Source of the DNA: Victivallaceae bacterium
GTDB lineage: Bacteria > Verrucomicrobiota > Lentisphaeria > Victivallales > Victivallaceae
DNA length: 18,420 bases
Assembly (NCBI GenBank): GCA_016292515.1
Contig: JAEDIJ010000038.1
Location: 1 to 18,420, forward strand
Direction of reading: 5' to 3'
The notes under the pieces are model-generated. The model worked only from the letters and a program-made list of their open reading frames with translations, made no database searches and was not told where the DNA came from. This document shows positions 1 through 5,843 of this stretch, one piece after another (position 1 is the stretch's first letter; the number at the start of each line of letters is the position of its first letter). The position numbers and the translations under genes were made by a program.

Positions 1-24
1 AGATGCACCTCTGTCAAACAACAC

Positions 25-46
25 GTCCCATCACAAAATTTGGGAC
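25..46. other. Short inverted repeat past the exported-protein pair
   Basis: GTCCCA (25-30) is repeated inverted as TGGGAC (41-46) around a 10-nt AT-rich loop. It lies about 45 nt beyond the stop of the minus-strand gene at 89-454, so it could form a hairpin in that transcript. There is no U-run on its distal side, so it is not a convincing intrinsic terminator. Nothing else is recognised in bases 1-88. Confidence 0.25.
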
Positions 47-88
47 ATTATCAAACAGTTTTTTCATTTCAGTCTTTCTCCATTTTGA

Positions 89-454
89 CTACGGATTGAC
101 GTAAACGACTCCGCGTTGCGGCGGAATATGTCCGGGCGTCTGGTAGTGCCATGGGCGTCTTCCCGGGTACATCCTCACCGGCTGGACGACGACGGGTTGC
201 GCCGCCGGAACCGGCACGGATGCGACGACGGGTTGAACGGCGCAAGCAGGTGCCGCATAGACCGGCATCGGCTGCGGATAATATCGGCTCACGCGATAAT
301 AATGCCGATCCGCGACCCGGTCGGCGTGATCGATCGTCGAGATCCCGCGATTGATGAGATTGATGATGTCAAAGGCGTTCTGCATATCGCGGCTCCTCCC
401 GAAAACATTCGCCGCGATGCCGATCGCGAAAATCACAAGCAATGCTTTTTTCAT
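89..454 (-). CDS. Small exported proline-rich protein of unknown function
   Basis: The product is 121 aa. I chose the ATG at 454 rather than an in-frame codon 36 nt upstream because AAGGA (465-469) sits 10 nt before it and because the protein then starts with a classical signal peptide: MKK, a hydrophobic stretch to about residue 16, then a small-residue region ending in FG at 18-19. The mature part is basic, with Asp/His/Tyr-rich residues (about 40-60) followed by a Pro/Val/Ala-rich middle (about 60-95) and a Pro/Arg/His/Tyr-rich tail. There are no recognisable catalytic motifs and no lipobox. The gene starts 20 nt after the stop of another small exported protein (475-786), so the two are probably co-transcribed. 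It is likely periplasmic or surface-associated. I do not recognise a family; the exported location is inferred from the signal peptide only. Confidence 0.6.
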   Translation of the reverse strand: MKKALLVIFAIGIAANVFGRSRDMQNAFDIINLINRGISTIDHADRVADRHYYRVSRYYPQPMPVYAAPACAVQPVVASVPVPAAQPVVVQPVRMYPGRRPWHYQTPGHIPPQRGVVYVNP

Positions 455-474
455 AATGTCTTTTTCCTTATATA

Positions 475-786
475 TTATCTGGGTACGCAAGTTGTCGGGT
501 GTTCAAAGACTGTCGTGCCGTAGCGGGTCGTGATGATCCTGCGGTAACCGGGGGCAAGGTATTCCCCCGTCACGTTTCCGTCGGCGTCGCATTGCACGAC
601 GCGCGTTTCGACGATCGTCGTGTCGCAGGGCGAAAAAACGGCGCACGAAAGATCGACGACGAATTCGACCAGCGCCTTGCCGATCTCAAACGGTGCAAGT
701 ACCAATTCTCCGATGAGCGTGTCGGCGGCGAAAGCCCCCGTGCCGCAGACGGTGACAAGCAAAGCGGTCAGAAACACTTTTTTCAT
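475..786 (-). CDS. Small exported protein of unknown function
   Basis: The product is 103 aa. The ATG at 786 is preceded by AGAGGGAAAATCC, a good ribosome binding site. Residues 1-20 form a textbook Sec signal peptide (MKK, hydrophobic core, AFA just before ADT), predicting cleavage after residue 20. The mature protein is about 83 aa with three cysteines (near 48, 54 and 65) in its centre and another near its end, which would suit disulfides in the periplasm. It has a short helical hydrophobic stretch after the cleavage site and a beta-like Arg/Thr/Val-rich C-terminal half. It lies downstream of the sigma factor/kinase pair on the same strand and 20 nt before the next small exported protein. 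No family is recognised. It could be a target or envelope partner of the kinase locus, but proximity is the only hint. Confidence 0.65.
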   Translation of the reverse strand: MKKVFLTALLVTVCGTGAFAADTLIGELVLAPFEIGKALVEFVVDLSCAVFSPCDTTIVETRVVQCDADGNVTGEYLAPGYRRIITTRYGTTVFEHPTTCVPR

Positions 787-935
787 GGATTTTCCCTCTT
801 ATTCGTTTTTCATTCGCATCGGACGGGGAATTTGTGTCCCTTTCCGTCCACACGCTCATTTAACGAATGCGGGGAATGCAATCTTACGGCAAAAAAAGGG
901 GGTATCAGAAAAAAAGATGAAAAAAAAGAGGGATT
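787..935. other. Intergenic, T-tract-rich on the minus strand
   Basis: This stretch lies between the end of the frameshifted kinase reading frame (936) and the start of the exported-protein pair (786). Read on the minus strand it has several U-rich tracts but no convincing stem, so no terminator is called. I could not find a well-spaced -35/-10 pair for the small genes. They may be read through from the sigma/kinase transcript or use a non-standard promoter. Confidence 0.3.
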
Positions 936-1150
936 TTACGGCATATCGCGTAAAATTTCGTCGTAACGGCGGAGCGTTTTTTCAAAATCGGGATCTTTGA
1001 CGATTTTTTCGACCGTCCAGATATATCGTAGTCCGAGATAGACACTCCGCCGTTTTTCCAGCCCCAGACGCGGTTCGTCGAAATTACGCGCCAGAGTTTT
1101 TTCGTAGTTTTGCCAGTAAATATGGGCGAGGTTGTTCAGGCGGGTTCCCC
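936..1150 (-). pseudogene. Out-of-frame 3' continuation of the kinase gene
   Basis: The kinase frame stops at 1084, but one nucleotide out of phase a stop-free, strongly protein-like frame runs from about 1150 to a TAA at 936, adding 69 codons. It reads like charged helical protein, for example NNLAHIYWQNYEK, then EKRRSVYLGLRY, then DFEKTLRRYDEILRDMP at the end. The in-frame tail (NPPEQPRP and so on) looks far less natural. Upstream, the out-of-phase frame is closed by a TGA (1182-1184, reverse strand), so the switch lies between about 1182 and 1150. One base fewer in the GGGG run (minus-strand sense, 1147-1150) would join the frames as MVG-TRLNNLAH and give a protein of about 538 aa. This is either a real frameshift mutation, a sequencing or assembly indel, or less likely a programmed frameshift. 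Confidence 0.65.
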
Positions 1151-2553
1151 ACCATAATATATCCGGCGTGGAAGTCGCCGATCATACGTCCGGAGTCGTC
1201 GCGCAACTCCTTGCCGCAGACGCCGGAAAAATGCCGCAGATAAAACTTTGCAACTTCGCGCAGGCGGGGCAGATTGCTTTCTTCCTTTTTAAGCCGCGCG
1301 AGCGTTTCCTCGTAAAATTGTTTCTGAAGTTTTTTCATTTCTCTCACGTCGCCTACAACAAACGAACCATGAATATACGCTGCGGGGCTACCGTTGTTAT
1401 ACGTTTCGGCGATGTTTATCTCTTCTTTGCGGTAAATTTCCCATTCCGCGAGCAATTCGGCGTGAAGCGTTTCAAATGTTGTGTTGTCCGCCGCGGGTAC
1501 GGAAGCGATCTTCGGCGGTTTCAGCATGGCGCCCGGCGAAAAATCGTCTTTTTTTCCTTTTTCCGCTTCAAATGTTTTCTGCGGTAGCATCTTTTTCTGT
1601 GCGGGCAACTCTTTCTTTCGTATAGATTTCGCGCTCTCCGGAATGATGCTTTTTTTTGTTTCCGTCGTTTCCTGCACCGCCGTTTGCGCTTGCGTCCGTA
1701 ACGCATCGTTGTATTTCGATACGGCAAAGTACGATGCCGCCGCGATGAAAAGGATTGTCGCCGTCGCCGCGAGCACGATGCGGAGCGTGCGCGCTATTTT
1801 CTTTGCCGGCTTCCGGACGGGGGAGGGCTCGACGATCCCGCCCGCGCACAACTGATTGTACAGACGGATGACTTTCCCGGCACCGGAAATCGTCACGTTT
1901 TCCGGAAATGCCGGATATTTTTCCGCGGGGAATCCGGTCAGCGCGCAATAAAGGACTTTGCCCAGCGCGTAAAAATCGTCCTCCGGCGCAAAAGGTCTTG
2001 TGCCCGCCAGCACTTCGCTTCGCATAAAGCCCGGAGTGCCCGCGAGCATCGTCCGCGTGTCGCCGGAAACCAGTCCGATGTCGCCGGGCACGGCGCGTCC
2101 GTCGACCCAGAGGATATTGCCCGGTTTCAAATCGCGGTGACAGACGCCGCGCTTGTGCAATACTTTCAGCGCGGTTGCAAGTTCTTCGTACATCAGAAGA
2201 ATTTCTTCCGGCGCGAGACGCCCCTTTTGCTTCAAACGGTTTTCCAAAGTCGCGGGGAGGTAGTTTTCTCCGTCTCCGGCGAGATCGTCGGCGGCATCCA
2301 TCGCGTAGAAAAAGCATTCGTCGTTTTCATCGACGTGATAGATCTGCAACAGATCGGTCCGCTTGCAGATCGTCATATAACTGCGGAGACCTTTTAATTC
2401 CCTTTCGCAGTTTCTGCCGTTTTTGTAGACGATTTTCAGCGCGACGCGGCCGTAAAAATCGTGCTCGGCGAGAAACACGGCGCCGTAAGCCCCTTGGCCG
2501 CATTCGGCAAGCAAGCGGAAGCCGCCGACATTGTCATGGATATGGTAGGTCAA
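1084..2553 (-). CDS. Transmembrane Ser/Thr protein kinase (Hanks type, PknB-like)
   Basis: The frame as given encodes 489 aa. The kinase domain (about 8-235) has a glycine loop GQGAYGAVF (19-27), catalytic Lys40 (VALK), the catalytic loop HRDLKPGN (139-146) with Asp141 and Asn146, and DIG (158-160) in place of DFG. The activation segment is GTPGFMRSE (172-180), in which the usual APE is altered, and Asp192-Asp193 lies in subdomain IX. The essential residues are present, so activity is expected. A single membrane helix (about 256-276) separates the cytoplasmic kinase from a charged, coiled-coil-prone, presumably periplasmic domain that could sense an envelope signal. The start is TTG at 2553 after GAGAG about 9 nt upstream; no closer ATG keeps the glycine loop. 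It begins 18 nt after the sigma factor gene, implying coupled expression. The C-terminus appears frameshifted: the natural reading frame seems to continue to 936. Confidence 0.85.
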   Translation of the reverse strand: MTYHIHDNVGGFRLLAECGQGAYGAVFLAEHDFYGRVALKIVYKNGRNCERELKGLRSYMTICKRTDLLQIYHVDENDECFFYAMDAADDLAGDGENYLPATLENRLKQKGRLAPEEILLMYEELATALKVLHKRGVCHRDLKPGNILWVDGRAVPGDIGLVSGDTRTMLAGTPGFMRSEVLAGTRPFAPEDDFYALGKVLYCALTGFPAEKYPAFPENVTISGAGKVIRLYNQLCAGGIVEPSPVRKPAKKIARTLRIVLAATATILFIAAASYFAVSKYNDALRTQAQTAVQETTETKKSIIPESAKSIRKKELPAQKKMLPQKTFEAEKGKKDDFSPGAMLKPPKIASVPAADNTTFETLHAELLAEWEIYRKEEINIAETYNNGSPAAYIHGSFVVGDVREMKKLQKQFYEETLARLKKEESNLPRLREVAKFYLRHFSGVCGKELRDDSGRMIGDFHAGYIMVGNPPEQPRPYLLAKLRKNSGA

Positions 2554-2571
2554 AAGCCCGACTCTCTTTCG

Positions 2572-3279
2572 TTATTGCCGCGGCTCCCAGTCGAGGTGCA
2601 GATCCTCGTCGTCGCGATTGTAGCGCGCGATGATCTCCCGGAGAATTTTCAGACAGCGGTTTTTCGCCACGTAAAGCTGATTGGCGGAGATGCCGAGCGC
2701 GTCGCATACGCTTGCGGCGTTTCTGCCCTGCACGGCGTACATCTCAAATGCCTGATAGGTCGTTTCGCTGACGCGGTCGCGCAATTCGTTGCAGGCGTCC
2801 TGAAAAAGTGCCATCCGCCATTCGTGCATAAAATTTTCGTCGCACGCGCGGGCGATGAATTCGGGATTTTTTTCGTCATCTTCGGGGGAAACGCCGCCCG
2901 CAACGGCTTCGGGCAGTTCGATCTCCTTGTGTCGGGCGTTGCGCCGGATGTAGTCGATCGCCTGACTGCGGATGACGGTGGCGAAATAGGTGCGTAATTT
3001 CGCGATGCCGGGGCGGCGCGTGTATTGACCCGAGGTGTCGTAAAATTTGCACATCGTATTCTGGACCAATTCATCGCATTCGGCGTCGTTGAAGTGGTAG
3101 CAGACGTTTCCGACATAGCGGATGACGGGCGCGTAGCGTTCGTAGAATTCCGTCCACGAGATCTCGTCGCCGTTGCGCACTTTTTCGATCAGACTTATGC
3201 GCGTGGTCGGATAGTCCGGCGAGACCTTTTTCGCCTCTTTTTCGGAAAAATTCTGTTTTTCCGGCGTAAGATTTTTCAT
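2572..3279 (-). CDS. RNA polymerase sigma factor, sigma-70/ECF-like, paired with a kinase
   Basis: The product is 235 aa. I start at the ATG at 3279, preceded by ACGGAAACACT, rather than an in-frame upstream codon at 3324. Residues 25-115 match sigma region 2: SWTEFYERYAPVIRYV, then DAECDELVQNTMCKFYD, then LRTYFATVIRSQAIDYIRR, the core-binding and -10-recognition helices. Residues 155-215 match region 4, with a helix-turn-helix around NAASVCDALGISANQLYVAKNR that would read the -35 element. Regions 1.1 and 3 are missing, as in ECF-type factors. No anti-sigma factor is adjacent; the next gene, 18 nt downstream, is a transmembrane kinase. ECF factors controlled by Ser/Thr kinases are known (EcfP/PpkA of Vibrio, kinase-linked ECF groups of Planctomycetes), so phosphorylation control is a reasonable inference. 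The target regulon cannot be seen from this window. Confidence 0.85.
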   Translation of the reverse strand: MKNLTPEKQNFSEKEAKKVSPDYPTTRISLIEKVRNGDEISWTEFYERYAPVIRYVGNVCYHFNDAECDELVQNTMCKFYDTSGQYTRRPGIAKLRTYFATVIRSQAIDYIRRNARHKEIELPEAVAGGVSPEDDEKNPEFIARACDENFMHEWRMALFQDACNELRDRVSETTYQAFEMYAVQGRNAASVCDALGISANQLYVAKNRCLKILREIIARYNRDDEDLHLDWEPRQ

Positions 3280-3303
3280 AGTGTTTCCGTTCAATGATTG
3301 AAA

Positions 3304-3322
3304 GCGGCGGACATCGCGCCGC
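3304..3322. repeat. GC-rich inverted repeat between divergent operons
   Basis: GCGGCG (3304-3309) and CGCCGC (3317-3322) form a perfect 6-bp inverted repeat with a 7-nt centre. It sits in the 122-bp gap between the sigma gene (start 3279, minus) and the small membrane peptide operon (start 3402, plus), inside the leader of the sigma transcript. It could be a leader hairpin or a regulator site; there is no further evidence. Confidence 0.3.
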
Positions 3323-3328
3323 ATAAAA

Positions 3329-3355
3329 ATAATACGCGAAAAGATGTTTTTTCAA
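3329..3355 (-). promoter_or_regulatory. Possible promoter of the sigma factor/kinase operon
   Basis: Reading the minus strand, TTGAAA (3350-3355) is followed by TATTAT (3329-3334) with a 15-nt spacer, or by overlapping TTATTT with a 17-nt spacer. It lies 50-76 nt upstream of the sigma start codon. The spacing is imperfect, so this is tentative. Confidence 0.3.
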
Positions 3356-3401
3356 CTTGTTTTTTGCGGCGCGTGTTTCGCGAAAAAATGGAGGCTTTGA
3401 T

Positions 3402-3503
3402 ATGTTGGAATTTCTCGGTATCTGTTTCATCGTTACCGCCGGAGTCTATTTCGGCAGGAAAAAAGTGGAAAAATCAACCCAAAAGGAGGAGAAAAAATGT
3501 TGA
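3402..3503 (+). CDS. 33-aa single-helix membrane peptide
   Basis: This short frame was found by reading the sequence. ATG at 3402 has GGAGG at 3390-3394, a 7-nt spacer and thus a near-ideal ribosome binding site. The product has a short N-terminus, one hydrophobic helix (about 2-18: LEFLGICFIVTAGVYFG) and a strongly charged tail (RKKVEKSTQKEEKKC). That is the architecture of a small inner-membrane protein with a cytoplasmic basic tail. Its stop overlaps the start of a second small membrane peptide (3497), and a DUF1232 membrane-associated protein follows, so the three probably form one operon divergent from the sigma/kinase genes. No family is recognised. The strong SD and tight packing support a real gene, but the length makes chance possible. 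Confidence 0.6.
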   Translation: MLEFLGICFIVTAGVYFGRKKVEKSTQKEEKKC

Positions 3504-3586
3504 GATTTTTCGGTTATTGCATGCTTTTTGTGATCGGGTACGAAACCGCCAGACACTGGGATGAGTGGACCCGGGAAAACGAGTGA
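3497..3586 (+). CDS. 29-aa membrane-associated peptide
   Basis: ATG at 3497 is preceded by AGGAGG (3484-3489) with a 7-nt spacer, the best Shine-Dalgarno in the region, embedded in the end of the preceding 33-aa gene. The product starts with a hydrophobic segment (LRFFGYCMLFVIGY, 2-15) and ends in a polar, Trp-containing amphipathic tail (ETARHWDEWTRENE). The gene overlaps the previous frame by 7 nt in a different phase and ends 12 nt before the DUF1232 gene. This arrangement suggests translational coupling and perhaps a small complex in the membrane. No homolog family is recognised. A ribosome-profiling or tagged-protein test would be decisive. Confidence 0.6.
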   Translation: MLRFFGYCMLFVIGYETARHWDEWTRENE

Positions 3587-3598
3587 CGGCGACGGCGG

Positions 3599-3994
3599 AT
3601 GATATCGCAGGAAAAACAACGGCAGGTCGCTGACGCATTGGAGTCCGGCGCGCAAAATATTTCGCCCGACATCGTGCGTGTCATCGCCTGTCAGGATGCC
3701 AAGGTGCGTCCGCTGTGGGGAAAACTCGGCGATCGGTGCGGCAAATACCGGACTCTATGGATGGTGGTACAGGATTTCGCCCGGGATGCCTCCTGCCGTG
3801 TCCCGTGGAAACTTGTCGCCGCCGCCGCCACTGCGTTTGCCTATTTGGTTTTCCCCTTTGACGTGATCCCCGATTTCATCCCGGTTTCCGGATACGCTGA
3901 CGATGTTTTTATGCTTGAACTGGTACTTGAACATTTCGCCGCCGCCGTCGCGGCATACGAAAAGCGGAAAAACAGCACAAAAATTCTTTTTTGA
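3599..3994 (+). CDS. DUF1232 / YkvA-like membrane-associated protein
   Basis: The product is 131 aa. The C-terminal half carries the DUF1232 signature: a hydrophobic stretch (about 69-84) running into FPFDVIPDFIPVSGYADD (85-102), followed by another helix (103-120). The N-terminal 60 residues are polar and helical. DUF1232 proteins such as Bacillus YkvA are small membrane-associated proteins of unknown biochemical role. The ATG at 3599 is the only Met before residue 55, but the ribosome binding site is poor (a G-rich stretch directly adjacent). Translation may therefore depend on coupling to the preceding 29-aa frame, which stops 12 nt upstream. The neighbours are two small membrane peptides, suggesting a shared envelope function. 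Confidence 0.8.
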   Translation: MISQEKQRQVADALESGAQNISPDIVRVIACQDAKVRPLWGKLGDRCGKYRTLWMVVQDFARDASCRVPWKLVAAAATAFAYLVFPFDVIPDFIPVSGYADDVFMLELVLEHFAAAVAAYEKRKNSTKILF

Positions 3995-4038
3995 AGAAAA
4001 AACGGCATAAAATTACCATAGACAACGCGGCGGTTCTC

Positions 4039-4073
4039 TTGAAAACACTTTAATGGACGATATATTTTATCGT
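4039..4073 (+). promoter_or_regulatory. Promoter with overlapping operator-like palindrome, GH4 gene
   Basis: TTGAAA (4039-4044) and TATATT (4061-4066) are separated by 16 nt and lie about 40-65 nt before the GH4 start codon. ACGATA (4057-4062) and TATCGT (4068-4073) form a perfect 6-bp inverted repeat with a 5-nt centre directly over the -10 box. A repressor bound there would block the promoter. Substrate-controlled expression is therefore plausible for this stand-alone glycosidase, but no regulator gene is adjacent. Confidence 0.5.
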
Positions 4074-4104
4074 ATCGGAAAAATTTGACTTTCAGGAGAG
4101 AAAA

Positions 4105-5457
4105 ATGGCAAAAGTGACCTTTATGGGTGCCGGAAGCACCGTTTTTGTCCGCAACATCATCGGCGACTCGATGTGCCGGGAATCGCTCGCCGACGCGCAT
4201 TTCGCACTCTACGACATCGACCGCAAGCGGTTGGAGGAGTCGGAATACATCCTCGGCGTAATGAATCGCACGTTCAACAAAAACCGGGCGAAAATCACGA
4301 CGCATTTAGGTACGCGCAACCGCAAAGCGGCGTTGCGCGGCGCGGATTTCGTCGTCAACGCGGTGCAGATCGGCGGCTATGAACCCTCGACCGTCATCGA
4401 TTTCGAGATCCCCAAAAAATTCGGATTGCGCCAGACGATCGGCGACACGCTCGGCATCGGCGGAATTTTCCGCGCCTTGCGGACGATCCCCGTGATGCTC
4501 GATTTCGCCCGCGAGATCGAACAGGTCGCGCCCGAAGCGTGGTTTCTCAATTACACCAATCCGATGGCGATGCTGACGGGGGCGATGCTCCGCGGCACCG
4601 ACGTCAAAACGGTGGGGCTTTGCCACTCGGTGCAGACGTGCGTTTCCAGTCTGCTCGAAAGCGTCGGAATGGATGCGTCTCCGGAAAGGCTCGCCAATAT
4701 CCGGCAGAAAATCGCCGGCATCAATCATATGGGGTGGCTGTTGGAAATTTCCGAAAACGGCCGCGATCTCTACCCCGAGATCAAGCGCGCCGCCGCGCGG
4801 GTGATTCAAAAAAATCTCCGCGAAAAAGACCCCGGAAAGAAGTCCAAAAATATGGTGCGCCTCGAAATGATGCTCAAATTCGGCTACTATATGACCGAGT
4901 CCAGCGAGCATAACGCGGAGTACACTCCCTACTGGATCAAGCGCGATTATCCCGAGCTGATTGAAAAGTACAATATCCCCTTGGATGAATATCCGCGCCG
5001 CTGTATCGATCAGGCGGCGGCGTGGCAAAAAGAGTACGCCGAGTTGCAGGTGAAGCCGGAGTTGTCCCACAAGATCAGCATCGAGTACGGTTCGGCGATC
5101 ATGGATTCCATTCTCACCGGCAATCCCTGCCAAGTCGGCGGCAATGTGCTCAACGACGGTTTCATTCCCAATCTGCCGTATGACGCCGTGGTGGAAGTCC
5201 CCTGCTTCGTCGACCGCAACGGAGTTCAGGGAACGGTGGCGGGCGAACTGCCGACGCAATGTGCCGCGCTCAACTCAGCGAATATCAGCGTGCAGATGCT
5301 GACGATCGAAGCGGCGCTGCTCCAAAAGCGCGAGAGGATCTATCAGGCGGCGATGCTCGATCCGCACACCGCGGCGGAACTTTCGCTCGACGATATCGTC
5401 AAACTTTGCGACGCTCTGATCGAAGCGCACGGCGCGATGTTGCCGGAATATCGTTGA
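4105..5457 (+). CDS. Glycoside hydrolase family 4, alpha-galactosidase-like
   Basis: The product is 450 aa, the usual GH4 length. It starts at ATG 4105 with CAGGAGAG 7-8 nt upstream. The N-terminal Rossmann part has FMGAGSTVFVRNI (6-18), which binds NAD. LNYTNPM (148-154) is the conserved substrate/cofactor segment, CHS (173-175) supplies the metal-binding Cys, and GINHMGW (205-211) supplies the metal-binding His. GH4 enzymes use NAD+ and a divalent metal in an oxidation-elimination-reduction cycle. The sequence CHSV is the one found in MelA-type alpha-galactosidases, whereas phospho-glycosidases carry CDMP; this and the lack of a PTS point to a non-phosphorylated alpha-galactoside substrate. 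Other GH4 activities such as alpha-glucuronidase cannot be ruled out. There is no signal peptide, so it is cytoplasmic. It is monocistronic, with a strong terminator directly downstream. Confidence 0.9.
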   Translation: MAKVTFMGAGSTVFVRNIIGDSMCRESLADAHFALYDIDRKRLEESEYILGVMNRTFNKNRAKITTHLGTRNRKAALRGADFVVNAVQIGGYEPSTVIDFEIPKKFGLRQTIGDTLGIGGIFRALRTIPVMLDFAREIEQVAPEAWFLNYTNPMAMLTGAMLRGTDVKTVGLCHSVQTCVSSLLESVGMDASPERLANIRQKIAGINHMGWLLEISENGRDLYPEIKRAAARVIQKNLREKDPGKKSKNMVRLEMMLKFGYYMTESSEHNAEYTPYWIKRDYPELIEKYNIPLDEYPRRCIDQAAAWQKEYAELQVKPELSHKISIEYGSAIMDSILTGNPCQVGGNVLNDGFIPNLPYDAVVEVPCFVDRNGVQGTVAGELPTQCAALNSANISVQMLTIEAALLQKRERIYQAAMLDPHTAAELSLDDIVKLCDALIEAHGAMLPEYR

Positions 5458-5473
5458 AAAATCTTCTTTTTTT

Positions 5474-5515
5474 GCGCCGGAAAGGCAAAAAGCGTTTCCG
5501 GCGCTTTGCTTTTTT
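5474..5515 (+). terminator. Intrinsic terminator of the GH4 gene
   Basis: GCGCCGGAAA (5474-5483) pairs perfectly with TTTCCGGCGC (5495-5504), a 10-bp stem with an 11-nt loop, followed by a T-rich run (5505-5515, TTTGCTTTTTT). It starts 16 nt after the GH4 stop codon and separates that gene from the hisE-led operon. Confidence 0.9.
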
Positions 5516-5527
5516 GCGGGAGAGGGG

Positions 5528-5556
5528 TTATATTACAACATAGTTGTTAATATACA
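5528..5556 (+). promoter_or_regulatory. Possible promoter and palindrome before hisE
   Basis: TATACA (5551-5556) is a fair -10 about 24 nt before the hisE start; 17 nt upstream is TTATAT (5528-5533), a poor -35. Between them lies a perfect palindrome, ACAAC-ATA-GTTGT (5535-5547), which could be an operator. This would be the start of the long operon, since a terminator lies just upstream. Confidence 0.35.
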
Positions 5557-5579
5557 TTCTACAAGCATATGGAGTTGTC

Positions 5580-5843
5580 ATGAAAAAATTTGAAGAACTT
5601 TTTGCGGAATTGCAGAGCAAAGCCGCCGCCGCCGATCCGAAATCCGGCACCGTCGCCGAATTGAACAAAGGCACCCACTTCATCGGTAAAAAGATCGTCG
5701 AGGAAGCGGGCGAGGTGTGGATCGCGTCGGAGTACGAGGGCAAGGAGCGCACCGCCGAGGAGATCTCGCAGTTGCTCTACCATTTGCAGGTGATGATGAT
5801 CGACCGTAAACTCACGTTGGAAGACGTCTACAAGTATTTGTGA
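5580..5843 (+). CDS. hisE: Phosphoribosyl-ATP pyrophosphatase HisE
   Basis: The product is 87 aa, the typical length of stand-alone HisE. It hydrolyses phosphoribosyl-ATP to phosphoribosyl-AMP and pyrophosphate, step 2 of histidine synthesis. The all-helical MazG-like fold shows the metal-binding acidic motifs KIVEEAGEVWIA (about 39-50) and EEISQLLYHLQV (about 61-72). I start at ATG 5580, preceded by GGAG 6 nt upstream; an in-frame codon 36 nt earlier has no binding site and would add a non-homologous leader. It is not fused to HisI, which is absent here. Its stop overlaps or abuts hisG, consistent with coupled translation. It appears to be the first gene of an eleven-gene plus-strand cluster. 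Confidence 0.9.
   Translation: MKKFEELFAELQSKAAAADPKSGTVAELNKGTHFIGKKIVEEAGEVWIASEYEGKERTAEEISQLLYHLQVMMIDRKLTLEDVYKYL

Noticed and set aside
16..69. 17-codon minus-strand frame starting MKKLFDN near the window edge
   Set aside because: It has only a weak, distant GGAG, is very short, and overlaps an inverted repeat; not enough to call a gene.
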